DNA of 64,000 nt, from assembly GCA_905234985.1 (NCBI GenBank), contig CAJOJQ010000012.1, positions 16,795 to 80,794 on the forward strand, written 5' to 3'. Source of the DNA: an uncultured Christensenellaceae bacterium (GTDB lineage Bacteria; Bacillota; Clostridia; Christensenellales; Aristaeellaceae). The position numbers and the translations under genes were made by a program. Shown in pieces: positions 8,445 to 18,500 of this stretch (within the stretch, counting starts at the first letter, position 1; every line of letters begins with the position of its first letter). The notes under the pieces were generated by a model. The model did no database searches. It had not been told where the DNA came from and worked only from the letters and a program-made list of their open reading frames with translations.

Positions 8445-9958
8445 AACGTGGAATCGCGCTGCTGCTGGCGCTCCTGCTGCTGGCGGCGGCCGCCATGCCC
8501 GCCCTTGCGGATGATTATACCCTGGCGGAAAAATTTTATCAGCAGGCGGTGAAGGAATCGGCGTTCCGGGGCACGCTGACCCTGTCGGCGTCCGGCGCGG
8601 GCACCCGGGCCGTTGATACGGCTCTTTGGACGGCGATCAAAAGCCTGGCTCCTCGGCTGAGCCTATCTTTGGAGCATGCCACCACGCCTTATAAGGACGA
8701 AGGCCAGGCCACCCTGACCCTGACGCTGGACGGCGCGCCCAACGGAAAGCTGACCTATATGTACGACGAACAGCTGATGGCTTTCGGCGGCACGGTGCTG
8801 GGCGGCGATAACGTGTACTATTCCGCCGCCCGGGACTGGAACCTGGCCGAGCTGCTCAGCGGGCTGCTGTCCGACGGCAGCGGCTGGCCTCCCGTTTGGC
8901 AGATGGCCCTCGCGGTGGAAAACGCCCCGGCGGAATGGAAGGCCCGGGCCGAAAGCCGCATCGCCGTGTATAAAACAAAGCTGAACCTGTGGCTGAACGG
9001 ATACGCCCAGTTTTCCACCGGCCGGGACGGCAACACGATGTATTCTCAGCTGGCGTGCGCCATTCCCGCCCAGGCGCTGAAAGCGGAAATCAAGCAGTTG
9101 ATGGTGGACTTTTATAACGACGCGGAGCTGCTGACCCTGCTCAAGGAAGTGGTTTCCGCCCAGGAAGCCGCCGCGTACCTGCAGCCCTCCATGATGAACG
9201 ACCTGTTCTCCATGCTGGACGCCATGCAAATGAGCGGCGACCTGGAAGTGGTGCAGCGCTACGATATTTCCGCATCGCCCCTGCTGCTTCAGCTTTCCGT
9301 GCCCCTTGGCGCGGGCGGCGCGCTTTCCCGGCTGACGGTTTCCTGCGCCTATGAGGAGGGCGGCCAGAACTGGCGGCTTTCCGGCAGCATGAACAGCGGC
9401 GCGGAATTCGACGCGTCCTGCCTGATCTCCAATGAAACCATCTTTACCGGCAGCGTGAAGCTGACCTTGCCGGAGGAGGACGAGAGCTTCGTGGTGAGCG
9501 ATCAGGCGGCGATGAAAACGGTGGCCTTCGATTATAACCTGATCTGGGAACCGGGGGAGGACGTCTATACTCTGTCCACCGACCGCCTTTCCCGGGAAAT
9601 CAAGGGAAGCCTGCTGATTCGCCCCGTGGAGGGAGATTTGCCCGAGCAAAGCCTGACCCTGGAACTTACCATGTCCTCCGGCAGCGCCAAGCGCTCCGCC
9701 ACCCAGCTGAACGGCAGCCTGACTTGGCGCGACCTGGAAAGCGGCGCGTCGCTCGGCGCGATCCTTACCAGCAAAACCGCTGCGCCCTTCGCCTATACCG
9801 CGCCGTCCTCCCTGACCGGAACCCTGCGCGTGGATCAGCTGAGCGCAGAATCCCTGAAAGCCGTGGTTCAGTTCTGGGCGCAGAGGACGCAGAGCTATTT
9901 CGCTTCCCTGGCGCAGGGCGGCAGCCTGCTTTCGCCCATCGTCACCGTCCAGCCCTGA
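8441..9958 (+). CDS. Secreted protein of unknown function
   Basis: A 505-residue protein with a clear signal peptide (IALLLALLLLAAAAMPALA followed by DD). No family was recognised. The mature part is predicted to be rich in beta structure (ATLTLTLDGAPNGKLTYMY, GSMNSGAEFDASCLISN), with a helical middle around residues 150-260. The start overlaps the stop of the upstream secreted-protein gene by 4 nt, indicating translational coupling. It has no membrane segment beyond the signal peptide and no anchor motif. It could be an extracellular binding or structural protein, but nothing in the sequence decides this. Confidence 0.8.
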   Translation: MKRGIALLLALLLLAAAAMPALADDYTLAEKFYQQAVKESAFRGTLTLSASGAGTRAVDTALWTAIKSLAPRLSLSLEHATTPYKDEGQATLTLTLDGAPNGKLTYMYDEQLMAFGGTVLGGDNVYYSAARDWNLAELLSGLLSDGSGWPPVWQMALAVENAPAEWKARAESRIAVYKTKLNLWLNGYAQFSTGRDGNTMYSQLACAIPAQALKAEIKQLMVDFYNDAELLTLLKEVVSAQEAAAYLQPSMMNDLFSMLDAMQMSGDLEVVQRYDISASPLLLQLSVPLGAGGALSRLTVSCAYEEGGQNWRLSGSMNSGAEFDASCLISNETIFTGSVKLTLPEEDESFVVSDQAAMKTVAFDYNLIWEPGEDVYTLSTDRLSREIKGSLLIRPVEGDLPEQSLTLELTMSSGSAKRSATQLNGSLTWRDLESGASLGAILTSKTAAPFAYTAPSSLTGTLRVDQLSAESLKAVVQFWAQRTQSYFASLAQGGSLLSPIVTVQP

Positions 9959-10019
9959 CCGAGGCAAGAAATGACACTTTTCCTGCCTGAAAACAGCAAG
10001 ATTCATGCCTGAAATGTCA

Positions 10020-10048
10020 TTGCGAAAATACGCAGGGGATGCTATAAT
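10020..10048 (+). promoter_or_regulatory. Putative sigma-A promoter upstream of secreted protein gene
   Basis: TTGCGA and TATAAT are separated by 17 nt, about 75 nt before the start at 10125. The start itself has an aaaggggaaacctga ribosome-binding region. Confidence 0.6.
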
Positions 10049-10124
10049 AATACCGTAAGCACACGATAGCATCGTGGAGAAATAACCGGCCAACGCCGGA
10101 AAGAAAAGAAAGGGGAAACCTGAA

Positions 10125-11447
10125 ATGAAAAAAATCCTTGCTCTGCTGCTGGCGCTTGTGATGGCGCTGGGCTGCGTCGGCGCTTTCGCTGAGGAAACCG
10201 CCAGCGAAAACACTGAAAACACCATTACCATTCCCTCCTTCACCCTGTCCTTTGAATCCAAGGCGGACATCGAAAAGCTGGTCTCCCTGCTGCCCCTGCT
10301 CGGCGTCGACGAAGCCACCGCAGCCCAGATGCAGTCCATCCTGCCCCTGCTGGCCCATACCAACGGCCAGATCGTTTTCGCCAATAACGGCATTCAGCTT
10401 GACCTGGGCCTGCAGGGCCAGAAGCTGCTGACCGTGGCCGGCGAACAGACCGAAGACGGCTTCGCCCTGGCCAGCGATATCCTGCCCAGCTACGTACTCA
10501 CCCTGGCCAACGATACCATCAAGGCCATCATGGATCAGTTCACTTCCCAGGCGGAAGGCGCCATGGCCAATGTGAACATGGAAGCCCTGATGACGAACAT
10601 GACCGGCTACATGAAGCAGTACATCGCCTCCGTGAGCGCGGCCGTGAAGCCCGGCGAAGCCGAAATGGGCGAATTCGCTTTTGAAGACCTGGACCTGACC
10701 TTCAATTGCCGCATGCCCATCGAAATCGACATGGAAGCCATCAAGACCGCCGTGCTGACCCTGATGGAACAGATCAAGAGCGATGAAAACGTGGCTTCTC
10801 TGATCAGCGCTCTGGGCACCATGGGCATGACCACGGCAACCGCCGAGAATCCCGAAATCGTTACCCCCGAAGTGACCGTGTACGCCTACACCAACGTGGA
10901 TGAAGAAGGCAACAGCGACGGCACCACCCTGGTGACCGTGGAAACCGTTGTTACCGCCGAAGGCGAAACCGTGACCGTGGATGTGTCCGTACTGGTGGAA
11001 GAGAACGCCGTGACCGTGGGCGTGACCATGGTGGAACAGGAAGTCAGCTGCACCGTGCATGTTGAACCCACTGAAAAGGGCGCTTTCATGTTCTTCGTGT
11101 TTGAAGGCCAGGGCATTGAAGCCGCCGAAACCCTGAACGTCACCATCGACGACGAGATCAAGCTGGAAACCGAAGCCTACCTGATGGATCTGGAAAACGC
11201 CATTTTCAGCGAAGTGGTCACCTTTGCCCAGGGCGGTGAACGCGACTTTGCCGTGCTGGATGAAAACAAGACTGTGGTTCCCGTGGAACAGCTGATGGCC
11301 GATTCCGAAGGCGAAATCGCTGGCGCTCTGCTGGGCGACGTGATGAGCAACGGCCTGGGCGCTCTGATCACCAAGGTTTCCGAGATCATGCCCGAAGAAG
11401 TTGGCGCCCTGATGACGCTGCTCTCCGGCGGCCAGGCTGCGGAATAA
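10125..11447 (+). CDS. Acidic secreted protein of unknown function
   Basis: A 440-residue protein with the signal peptide MKKILALLLALVMALGCVGA, cleaved around FA-E. The cysteine is not in a convincing lipobox. The mature protein is strongly acidic, with many Glu-containing strands (TVETVVTAEGETVTVDVSV, TTLV repeats of Thr/Val) suggesting a beta-rich fold. The first 200 residues, with ASDILPSYVLTLANDTIKAIMDQF, look like a helical lipoprotein-type domain. No enzyme motif or known family was recognised. It has its own promoter and a strong terminator, so it is a single transcription unit. Codon use suggests high expression, which is an impression only. Confidence 0.8.
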   Translation: MKKILALLLALVMALGCVGAFAEETASENTENTITIPSFTLSFESKADIEKLVSLLPLLGVDEATAAQMQSILPLLAHTNGQIVFANNGIQLDLGLQGQKLLTVAGEQTEDGFALASDILPSYVLTLANDTIKAIMDQFTSQAEGAMANVNMEALMTNMTGYMKQYIASVSAAVKPGEAEMGEFAFEDLDLTFNCRMPIEIDMEAIKTAVLTLMEQIKSDENVASLISALGTMGMTTATAENPEIVTPEVTVYAYTNVDEEGNSDGTTLVTVETVVTAEGETVTVDVSVLVEENAVTVGVTMVEQEVSCTVHVEPTEKGAFMFFVFEGQGIEAAETLNVTIDDEIKLETEAYLMDLENAIFSEVVTFAQGGERDFAVLDENKTVVPVEQLMADSEGEIAGALLGDVMSNGLGALITKVSEIMPEEVGALMTLLSGGQAAE

Positions 11448-11468
11448 TCCCTGATTTCAATACCCCGT

Positions 11469-11501
11469 GCCGTCCGGGTTCGCCCGGACGGCGCTTCTTT
11501 T
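11469..11501 (+). terminator. Rho-independent terminator
   Basis: A perfect 10-bp stem (gccgtccggg and its complement) with a ttcg loop is followed by gcttctttt. It ends the 10125-11447 transcription unit, and the next gene starts just after it. Confidence 0.85.
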
Positions 11502-11526
11502 CGACAAAACGGAGGTCGTTCGCGCC

Positions 11527-12279
11527 ATGCAGGATTTTTCATTGCCCCAGGCACAGCCCTTTGATTTTCCGGAGGGCGACCACGGCATTCTTTTGATTCA
11601 CGGCTTTACCGGTTCGCCCGCCCACATGCGCCTGCTGGGCGAGGGCTTAAGGGGAAAAGGCTTTGCCGTGCGGGGCGTCCTGCTGCCGGGCCATGGACAA
11701 ACCCCGGAAGCCATGGGCAAGGTCAAATGGCGGGACTGGGTGCTGGCCGTCCGGGAAGCGGCGGCGGACATGCGGGGGAAATACCGCCGCTTCACCGTGG
11801 CGGGCCTTTCCATGGGCGGGTGCCTTGCCCTGATGATCGCCGAACAGATGCAGGCGGACGCCTGCGTGACCATCGCCGCGCCCATGAAAACCGTCAATCG
11901 CCTGCGCGTGCTGGCCCCCATGGCGGCCTTCGCCCATCCCATGATCCATAAGCAGGCGGACGGCGCGCGGGCCACCCTGAACCAGGATTATGATATCGGC
12001 TATACCAGCTATCCCACCGCCAGCGTGGGCCAGTTGAGCGCCGTCATCCGCCGGGCCAAAAGGGATTTGCATTTGATTCATTGCCCCCTGCTCACCGTCC
12101 AGTCCCACGGCGATAAAACCGTCACCCCGGACAGCCCGGCCCTGATCCTGGGCGGCGTTTCCAGCACGGTCAAAGAAACGCTGTGGCTGGACAGCGCGCC
12201 CCACGTTTGCACCATTTCCCCGGAATACGAAAAAATCGTAAACGGCATGGCGGATTTTTTGAAAAAGTGGGTGGAATAA
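11527..12279 (+). CDS. Alpha/beta hydrolase, carboxylesterase Est30-like
   Basis: A 250-residue serine hydrolase. It shows HGFTGSPAHM (oxyanion region), the nucleophile elbow GLSMGG near residue 97, Asp in SHGDKTVTPDSA and His in SAPHV near the C-terminus. This layout is that of bacterial carboxylesterase/monoacylglycerol lipase Est30. The open frame extends upstream to 11467, but that would cross the terminator. The ATG at 11527 has an ggaggt SD with a suitable spacer. It is cytosolic, with no signal peptide. The substrate (short-chain acyl esters) is inferred from the family. It appears to be transcribed alone between two hairpin or promoter signals. Confidence 0.85.
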   Translation: MQDFSLPQAQPFDFPEGDHGILLIHGFTGSPAHMRLLGEGLRGKGFAVRGVLLPGHGQTPEAMGKVKWRDWVLAVREAAADMRGKYRRFTVAGLSMGGCLALMIAEQMQADACVTIAAPMKTVNRLRVLAPMAAFAHPMIHKQADGARATLNQDYDIGYTSYPTASVGQLSAVIRRAKRDLHLIHCPLLTVQSHGDKTVTPDSPALILGGVSSTVKETLWLDSAPHVCTISPEYEKIVNGMADFLKKWVE

Positions 12280-12588
12280 GGGCCGGAACCAAATACGGTT
12301 GCCCAAAAACAGGCCCCGTTTTCACTTCAAATTGCCGAAACTTCGGATATTTCTTTGGAAAACGCTTGTATTTAAGCAGAACGTATGGTATACTACCCGT
12401 TGGAATCTGTCAAAAAGATGGCAGAGTCCGGCAACCAGGTTTAACAGTGCCTTTTTAGAAAGAAGGGTTTAACGAAGAGTGGGAGCTGCAAGCAGGAAGA
12501 CGCGGGTGCGGACGCTTTATTTCGTGCCCCTGTGTTTTCCAAAGCCTGCGGCGGAATCCCGCTCTTTTCTATTTCAAAGGAGCGAACG
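12280..12588 (+). promoter_or_regulatory. Promoter and leader of the rimP-nusA-infB operon
   Basis: This 309-nt stretch has no gene. A promoter candidate is TTGTAT (12366-12371) and TATACT (12389-12394) with a 17-nt spacer; the -35 is weak and the -10 good. The leader that follows, about 185 nt, contains aagagtgggagctgcaagc and a GC-rich region near 12500-12530. No riboswitch family was recognised. Confidence 0.5.
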
Positions 12589-13077
12589 ATGCCTCAAAAG
12601 AACCTGAACATGCAGAAAATCACCGAGATCTGCGAAAAGACGGCCCGGAAATTCGATTACGAGCTGTGCGACGCCGCCATGGAGAAGGAACCTACCGGTC
12701 GATATCTGCGCATCTACATCGACAAAGAGGGCGGCATCACCCTGGACGACTGCGAAAAGTTCCATCGGGCCGTGCAGCCCAGCCTGGAAAGTTTCGACTA
12801 TGATTTCCTGGAGGTCTGCTCCCCGGGCATCGACCGGCCCCTGAAAACCAAGCGGGATATCGAAAAATCCCTGGGGCTGCTGGTGGAAGCCCGGCTGTAT
12901 AAGCCCATCGACGGCAGGAAATCCGTGCAGGGCCTGCTGCGGGAAATGGACGAAAACCACGTGCTGCTGCAAAGCGGAGAGGAAGCGGTGGAGCTGCCCC
13001 GCAAGGCGGTGGCCCAGGTGCGTTTGGTGCCCGATTTGAGCGCCCTGGACGAAGACGAGGAAGAAACGTCCCTGTAA
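12589..13077 (+). CDS. rimP: Ribosome maturation factor RimP
   Basis: A 162-residue RimP (DUF150) required for 30S subunit maturation. The segments RYLRIYIDKEGGITLDDCE and FLEVCSPGIDRPLKT match the conserved N-terminal domain, followed by the SH3-like C-terminal domain (residues about 85-150) and an acidic tail. The ATG at 12589 has an aaaggag SD, whereas the longer open frame from 12532 lacks one. It is the first gene of the canonical operon with nusA 36 nt downstream. Confidence 0.95.
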   Translation: MPQKNLNMQKITEICEKTARKFDYELCDAAMEKEPTGRYLRIYIDKEGGITLDDCEKFHRAVQPSLESFDYDFLEVCSPGIDRPLKTKRDIEKSLGLLVEARLYKPIDGRKSVQGLLREMDENHVLLQSGEEAVELPRKAVAQVRLVPDLSALDEDEEETSL

Positions 13078-13113
13078 CAAGGGATGAGTACATAAAGAAA
13101 GCAGGAGGATAAA

Positions 13114-14280
13114 ATGGCACGCAAATCTGAAATGATGGAAGCAATCGAAGCGCTGGCAAAGGCGAAGGATATCAGCGTGGATCAGATCATGGAAGCGGTG
13201 GAGGACGGTCTGAAGGCCGCTTACCGCCGGGAAATGAAGCGGGGCGCCAATACGCCCATGAACCTGTCCGTGGTTTTCTCCCGGGACAAGGACGCTCAGA
13301 TCTTCGCGCGCAAGGTAGTCACGGAAGAAGTAGAGGACGAAAGCCAGCAGATTTCCCTGGAAGAAGCCCGCGCCCTGGGTCCCAATTATGAGTTAGGGGA
13401 CATCGTGGAAATCGACGTGACCCCCGCCGACTTTGGCCGCGTGGCCGCCCAGACCGCCAAGCAGGTGATCCGCCAGAAGCTGCAGGACGTGGAAAAGGGC
13501 AAGATCTACGACGAATACATTGAGAAAGAAAATGAGATTCTCACCGGCATCGTGGAGCGGGTGGACGCCAAGGGCGTGCAGGTGGAATTGGGCCGCACCC
13601 AGGGCTTCCTGGACAGCAGCGAATTCATGCCCGGCGAGGAATACCGCCCCGGCGACCATATCAAGGTATACGTTTTGCAGGTGTACCGCACCAACCGGGA
13701 CGTGAACCGCACGCCTCAGGTGGCGGTCAGCCGCATTCATCCCGGCCTGGTCAAGCGCCTGTTTGAAATGGAAGTGCCGGAAATCGCCACCGGCGTTGTG
13801 CAGATCAAGTCCATCGCCCGGGAAGCGGGCAGCCGCACCAAGATGGCCGTGGCCTCCATGGACGCCATGATCGACCCCGTGGGCGCTTGCGTCGGTCCCC
13901 GGGGCGCGCGCGTGGACAAGGTGGTCAGCGAGCTGAAAAACGAAAAGATCGACATCATCAAATGGTCCGCCGACCCGGCTGAATTCGTGGCCAACGCCCT
14001 GAATCCCGCTTACGTGGAACGGGTGCTGCAAAGCAACGAGGAAAAAATCTGCCGCGTGGTGGTGCCGGATAACCAGCTGAGCCTCGCCATCGGCAAGGAA
14101 GGGCAGAACGCTCGCCTGGCCGCCAAGCTGACCGGCTGGAAGATTGATATCAAGTCCCAGACCCAGTACAACGAGCTGCTGGGCAACGAAGCGCCCGTCC
14201 TGCTGGAGGGCAACGGATCGGTGATTGCCGACGCTGCCGAGGATTACGATCGGCTGCCCGTGGATGACGACATCGAATAA
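13114..14280 (+). CDS. nusA: Transcription termination/antitermination factor NusA
   Basis: A 388-residue RNA polymerase-binding factor. The N-terminal domain is followed by an S1 domain (residues about 135-200, [16 protein letters not shown]), KH1 with [11 protein letters not shown] near residue 255, and KH2 with [19 protein letters not shown] near 325. There is a short acidic C-terminal tail and no C-terminal acidic repeats, as usual in Firmicutes. The SD is gcaggaggataaaATG. It lies between rimP and rnpM. Confidence 0.97.
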   Translation: MARKSEMMEAIEALAKAKDISVDQIMEAVEDGLKAAYRREMKRGANTPMNLSVVFSRDKDAQIFARKVVTEEVEDESQQISLEEARALGPNYELGDIVEIDVTPADFGRVAAQTAKQVIRQKLQDVEKGKIYDEYIEKENEILTGIVERVDAKGVQVELGRTQGFLDSSEFMPGEEYRPGDHIKVYVLQVYRTNRDVNRTPQVAVSRIHPGLVKRLFEMEVPEIATGVVQIKSIAREAGSRTKMAVASMDAMIDPVGACVGPRGARVDKVVSELKNEKIDIIKWSADPAEFVANALNPAYVERVLQSNEEKICRVVVPDNQLSLAIGKEGQNARLAAKLTGWKIDIKSQTQYNELLGNEAPVLLEGNGSVIADAAEDYDRLPVDDDIE

Positions 14281-14295
14281 TCAGAGGATGGTTCC

Positions 14296-14574
14296 ATGAA
14301 GGAAAAGAAAGTGCCCATGCGCATGTGCGTGGGCTGCCGGGAAATGAAGCCCAAGAAGGAGCTTCTGCGGGTGGTGCGCTCCCCGGAGGGCGCGGTTTCC
14401 ATCGACTTAACGGGCCGCAAGCCGGGCCGCGGGGCGTATGTGTGCCACTCGGCGGAGTGCCTGAAAAAGGCCATCAAGCAGCGGCAGCTGGAGCGGGCAT
14501 TTGAATGCGCGCTGGGGGAGGAAACGCACGCGTCCCTCCTGCGCGAATTGGAAATGCTGGAGGCCAAGGCATGA
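14296..14574 (+). CDS. rnpM: YlxR/RnpM family RNA-binding protein
   Basis: A 92-residue member of the YlxR (DUF448) family. It contains RMCVGCREMKPKKELLRVV, the conserved GRGAYVC loop and four cysteines in pairs. In Bacillus the homologue binds the RNase P RNA and was named RnpM. The gene lies 15 nt after nusA and overlaps ylxQ by 4 nt (ATGA), as in the conserved nusA-infB operon. Confidence 0.93.
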   Translation: MKEKKVPMRMCVGCREMKPKKELLRVVRSPEGAVSIDLTGRKPGRGAYVCHSAECLKKAIKQRQLERAFECALGEETHASLLRELEMLEAKA

Positions 14575-14888
14575 CCAAAGCGGACGGCCTGCTGGGCCTT
14601 GCCAGCCGCGCCGGACAAATCACCTTGGGCGCTGATTTGGCGCTTCGGGAGATCAAAGGCGGCAGGGCCGGGGCGGTGCTGCTGGACGCGGGCGCGTCCG
14701 ACGGCACCAGGAAAAAAATCCTGGACGCCTGCGCCTATCGCGGCGTTCCGGCGTATATACTGCCAATAGATACCCTTTCCCGCGCCTGCGGGAAGGACGG
14801 GCGCATGGCCGCCGCCCTGAAAAAGGGCAAGCTGTGCGGCAGGATTATGGAATTGCTTAACGAGGAAAAGGATAAATTACAAGGCTAA
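14571..14888 (+). CDS. ylxQ: L7Ae-family ribosomal protein YlxQ
   Basis: A 105-residue L7Ae/L30e/S12e-fold protein. It contains [44 protein letters not shown], typical of the YlxQ group encoded between ylxR and infB. The ATG at 14571 overlaps the rnpM stop (ATGA). The open frame extends upstream to 14505 only as a shadow inside rnpM. It binds RNA by family inference and its precise role is unsettled. Confidence 0.92.
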   Translation: MTKADGLLGLASRAGQITLGADLALREIKGGRAGAVLLDAGASDGTRKKILDACAYRGVPAYILPIDTLSRACGKDGRMAAALKKGKLCGRIMELLNEEKDKLQG

Positions 14889-14908
14889 TGCGGGGGTGCA
14901 AGCATCGA

Positions 14909-17869
14909 ATGACCAAGGTGAAACTGGCTGAGGCCACAAAGGAAATCAATCAGCAGGCGGGCACGATTCTGGAAGAAGCGTCGCGCATCCGGAGAAGTCT
15001 GGAGGGCGTGCTTGGCATGCTGCGCAAGCAGGAAGCCAAATTCCAGCGGGAAGAGGAAGAAGAAAAGGCTCGTAAGCGCCAGGAGGAGCAGGCGGAGCTT
15101 GCGAAACAGCATACGAAGGCCTGGACCATGCCCGACGAGGATGAACCGGCAGCCCCTGCCGCCGTCGAATCGAAACGGAGCGAAGAAAAGCCTGCCGCAC
15201 AGGCAGCGGCTGTAAAGACGCCCGAACCGGCCAAAGAAAAGAAGGAAGAAAAACAGGAGGCCACACCCGCGCCCGCGCCTGCGCAAAAGCCCCAGGCCGA
15301 GCCGGAAAAGCCTGCTCCCGCCGCGCCCGCCCCGAAAGCGGAAGCGCCCAAGCAGGAAAAGCCCGCCGAAATGATGCCAGCTTCGGCCAAACCTGCGGAA
15401 GCGGCAAAGCCCGCGGAAGCCAAACCGGCCCCCGCGCCCGCTGCCCGGCCCGTGCCCGCGCAGCCCCAGCGACCCGTTCAGCAGACAGCGGCGCGTCCCG
15501 TGGGCGCGCCCCAGCAGGGTCAGCGTCCCCAGGGACAGTATGGCCGCCCCGTGAACGGGCAGGGTCAGCCCTTTAACCGTCCCGCGGGTCAGCAAGGCCA
15601 GTATGGCCGTCCCGTAAACGCCGCGCAGGGCCAGGGTGCGCCCCGTCCCGCAGGCGCGCCTTACGCCCGTCCGGCTGGCGGCGCGCCTTATGGCCGTCCC
15701 GCCGGTGCGCCCGGTCAACCCTTTAACCGTCCTGCCGGTCAGCAGGGTCAGCCCTTCAACCGCCCTGCCGGCGGCGCGCAGGGTCAGCCCTTTAACCGTT
15801 CCGGCGCCTCCGGCGGCGGCGGTCCCCGTCCCGCTGGCGGCCCTCGGCCCCAGGGCGGCGGCGCGCGTCCCGCTGGCGGTGGCCGCAGCCGCGGCCCCGA
15901 ACTGACCCCCGTGGTGGAAAAGGAGAGGGTCAGCAATTACGATCCCAACAAGAAGCAGTATATCCGGCAGCATGACCCGGAGCATGTGGCGAAGAACCGC
16001 AAGCAATTGCAGAAAGAATCCTTCCCCGGCTACGACGACGAGACCGTGCGCGGCGGCAAGAAGGCCCGCAGCAACAAGAAGCAGCTTTCCGCCCAGCAGA
16101 TGATGGCCCCCATCAAGATCGAAAAGGCTTTCATGACGGCGGAAACCATCACGGTGAAGGACCTGACCGAGCGCATCGGCAAGCCCGCCGGCGAAATCTT
16201 AAAGAAGCTTCTGATGTTAGGCATTATGAGCAACATCAATTCCGAGCTGGATTACGATACCGCTTCCCTGGTCTGCTCCGAATTCGGGGTGGAACTGGAA
16301 ATGAAGCTGGATAAGACCGCCGAGGACGCTCTTTCCGAAATCGACGTGGAGGATTCCGAAGAAGACCTCCAGCCCCGTCCCCCCGTCATCACCATCATGG
16401 GCCACGTGGACCACGGCAAAACGTCCCTGCTGGACTACATTCGCAAGGCCCACGTCACCGCCACCGAGGCGGGCGGCATCACCCAGCACATCGGCGCTTA
16501 CACCGTCAAGCTCAACGGTCGCCAGATCACCTTCCTGGATACCCCTGGCCACGAAGCCTTTACCGCCATGCGTATGCGCGGCGCGCAGGCCACGGACATC
16601 GCCGTGCTGGTGGTGGCGGCGGACGACGGCGTGATGCCTCAGACCGTTGAAGCCATCAACCACGCCAAGGCCGCCAACGTGCCCATCGTGGTCGCCATCA
16701 ACAAGATGGATAAGCCCGGCGCGAACCCCGACCGCATCATGCAGGACCTGACCAAGTACGAGCTGGTGCCCGAGGATTGGGGCGGCAGCACCATCATGGT
16801 GCCCGTCAGCGCCATCACCGGCGAGGGCGTGGACGACCTGCTGGAAATGATTCTGTTGCAGGCCGATACAATGGAGCTTCGCGCCAACCCCGACCGTATG
16901 GCCAAGGGCGTTATCATCGAAGCCAAGCTGGATAAGGCCCGGGGCCCCCTGGCCACCGTGCTGCTCCAGAACGGCACCCTGAAAATCGGCGACAACATCG
17001 TGGCGGGCATGGCCTCCGGCCGCGTCCGCGCCATGGTGAACGACCGGGGCGAGCGCGTGCAGACCGCCGGTCCCTCCACCCCTGTGGAAATCTCCGGCTT
17101 CAACGAAGTGCCCCTGGCGGGCGATGAAATGTTCGCCGTGGCGGACGACCATCTGAGCCGTCAGGTGGCCCAGGAGCGCCGCGACAAGGTGAAGGCCGCG
17201 CGGGTCAACACCACCAAGGTGAGCCTCGACAATCTGTTCGCGGGCATCGCCGAGGGCAAGGTGCAAAACCTGAACATCATCATCAAGGCCGACGTGCAGG
17301 GCAGCGTGGAAGCCGTGAAGCAGGCTTTGGAAAAACTGTCCAACGACGAAGTGAAGGTGCGCGTGCTGCACAGCGCGGTCGGCGCTGTTACTCAGGACGA
17401 CGTGAACCTGGCCTCCGCTTTCAACGCCATCATCATCGGCTTCAACATCCGCCCCGATTCCACCGCCCGGGACGCCGCCGAGCGCGAGGGCGTGGATATC
17501 CGCCTCTACCGCATCATCTATCAGGCCATCGAGGACGTGGAAAAGGCCATGAAGGGCCTGCTGGCTCCCGAATTCAAGGAGAACCTGCTGGGCCACGCCC
17601 AGGTGCGCAGCACCTTCAAGATCACCGGCGCGGGCACCATCGCGGGCTGCTACGTCACCGACGGCAAAGTCCAGCGCAACGCCTCTGTGCGTTTGCTGCG
17701 GGATAACGTGGTGGTCTTCGAGGGCAAGCTTTCTTCCCTCCGCCGCTTCAAGGACGACGTGAAGGAAGTGGCCTCTGGCTACGAGTGCGGCGTGGGCCTG
17801 GAAAACTACAACGACGTAAAAGAGGGCGACGTTGTGGAATGTTTCGTGATGGAAGAAATTGAGAGGTAA
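14909..17869 (+). CDS. infB: Translation initiation factor IF-2
   Basis: About 986 residues. The N-terminus ([18 protein letters not shown]) is followed by a charged coiled stretch, then about 200 residues of Ala/Pro/Lys-rich and Gly/Gln/Arg/Pro-rich low complexity (residues about 85-335) with repeated QPFNRPAG and QYGRPVN units. The GTPase domain has GHVDHGKT near residue 498, [12 protein letters not shown], and NKMD. Domains II-IV follow to the end. An ATG at 14888 overlaps the ylxQ stop, but 14909 has gggggt about 10 nt upstream and gives a conventional start. The factor delivers fMet-tRNA to the ribosome. Confidence 0.96.
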   Translation: MTKVKLAEATKEINQQAGTILEEASRIRRSLEGVLGMLRKQEAKFQREEEEEKARKRQEEQAELAKQHTKAWTMPDEDEPAAPAAVESKRSEEKPAAQAAAVKTPEPAKEKKEEKQEATPAPAPAQKPQAEPEKPAPAAPAPKAEAPKQEKPAEMMPASAKPAEAAKPAEAKPAPAPAARPVPAQPQRPVQQTAARPVGAPQQGQRPQGQYGRPVNGQGQPFNRPAGQQGQYGRPVNAAQGQGAPRPAGAPYARPAGGAPYGRPAGAPGQPFNRPAGQQGQPFNRPAGGAQGQPFNRSGASGGGGPRPAGGPRPQGGGARPAGGGRSRGPELTPVVEKERVSNYDPNKKQYIRQHDPEHVAKNRKQLQKESFPGYDDETVRGGKKARSNKKQLSAQQMMAPIKIEKAFMTAETITVKDLTERIGKPAGEILKKLLMLGIMSNINSELDYDTASLVCSEFGVELEMKLDKTAEDALSEIDVEDSEEDLQPRPPVITIMGHVDHGKTSLLDYIRKAHVTATEAGGITQHIGAYTVKLNGRQITFLDTPGHEAFTAMRMRGAQATDIAVLVVAADDGVMPQTVEAINHAKAANVPIVVAINKMDKPGANPDRIMQDLTKYELVPEDWGGSTIMVPVSAITGEGVDDLLEMILLQADTMELRANPDRMAKGVIIEAKLDKARGPLATVLLQNGTLKIGDNIVAGMASGRVRAMVNDRGERVQTAGPSTPVEISGFNEVPLAGDEMFAVADDHLSRQVAQERRDKVKAARVNTTKVSLDNLFAGIAEGKVQNLNIIIKADVQGSVEAVKQALEKLSNDEVKVRVLHSAVGAVTQDDVNLASAFNAIIIGFNIRPDSTARDAAEREGVDIRLYRIIYQAIEDVEKAMKGLLAPEFKENLLGHAQVRSTFKITGAGTIAGCYVTDGKVQRNASVRLLRDNVVVFEGKLSSLRRFKDDVKEVASGYECGVGLENYNDVKEGDVVECFVMEEIER

Positions 17870-17882
17870 GGGGAGGTTATGG

Positions 17883-17948
17883 CGGGAAACCTTTCTTTCA
17901 GGCGAAAGAAAGGTTTCCCGTGCCCTTCCAAAGAAAGCCTTCTTCGGG
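17883..17948 (-). repeat. Hairpin repeat family, copy A (inverted orientation)
   Basis: A perfect 16-bp stem (cgggaaacctttcttt and complement, 17883-17898 and 17905-17920) with loop caggcg. It is followed by cccttccaaagaaagc, the reverse complement of the sequence that precedes the stems of copies B and C. It lies between infB and rbfA. Confidence 0.65.
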
Positions 17949-18026
17949 ATGGAAGAAAGACGATTTTTCTTTAATCGATTCCCCGTGAAGCGCATTTATG
18001 AAAACGGATGGCAAAGAACTGTTGCT

Positions 18027-18098
18027 CCCTTTATTGCTTTCTTGGAAGGGGGTGTGGGGGAAACCGTTCTTTGGCATCCAAAGAACGGTTTCCCCCAC
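18027..18098 (+). repeat. Hairpin repeat family, copy B
   Basis: Conserved flank ccctttattgctttctt is followed by ggaagggggt and a perfect 21-bp stem (left arm 18054-18074, loop cat, right arm 18078-18098). It shares flank, loop and stem architecture with copy C at 22653-22723. The variable stem positions (cgtt paired with aacg here) are changed on both sides in copy C. Confidence 0.75.
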
Positions 18099-18122
18099 AA
18101 AATATTTGAGAGGAACAAGGCA

Positions 18123-18500
18123 TTGAGCAGTTTTCGGATTGACAGGATTTCAGAAGAAGTGCGCCACGCCATCGATGCCATTATCCGGGACATGAACGAC
18201 CCCCGGATCAGCGGCACCTACGCCGTGACCCGGGCGGATGTGACCCGTGATTTGCGCTGGGCCAAGGTGTACGTCAGCGTCTTAGAGGACGACAAGGCGG
18301 ACGACATGATCAAGGCGCTGAAAAAGGCCGCCGGGTTCATTCGCCACGAATTGGGGGCGCGGGTTGACCTGCGCTATACCCCGGAGCTTTTATTTGAACG
18401 GGACCGTAACATCGCCTACGGCGCGCATATCGCCCAGGTGCTGAAAGAAGTGGCCCCTGCCAGAGAGGAAGAAGAACATGACGATGGCGCAGAACCGTGA
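18123..18500 (+). CDS. rbfA: Ribosome-binding factor A
   Basis: A 125-residue KH-like protein needed for 16S rRNA processing and 30S maturation. It begins LSSFRIDRISEEVRHAIDAIIR and contains NDPRISGTYAVTRADVTRDLRWAKVYVSVL and the family tail FIRHELGARVDLRYTPELLFERD. The start chosen is TTG at 18123, with gagagga 8 nt upstream. The longer frame from 17859 would translate repeat copies A and B and has no homology there. It ends 23 nt inside the next gene. Confidence 0.92.
   Translation: MSSFRIDRISEEVRHAIDAIIRDMNDPRISGTYAVTRADVTRDLRWAKVYVSVLEDDKADDMIKALKKAAGFIRHELGARVDLRYTPELLFERDRNIAYGAHIAQVLKEVAPAREEEEHDDGAEP

Noticed and set aside
12400..12588. tRNA or known riboswitch in the rimP leader
   Set aside because: No cloverleaf or known aptamer could be drawn by eye; only GC-rich local pairing is visible.
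16217..17995. 592-codon frame on the minus strand inside infB
   Set aside because: It mirrors a certain gene with strong motifs; its composition (His/Gly/Val-rich) is that of an antisense frame in GC-rich DNA and it has no ribosome-binding site.
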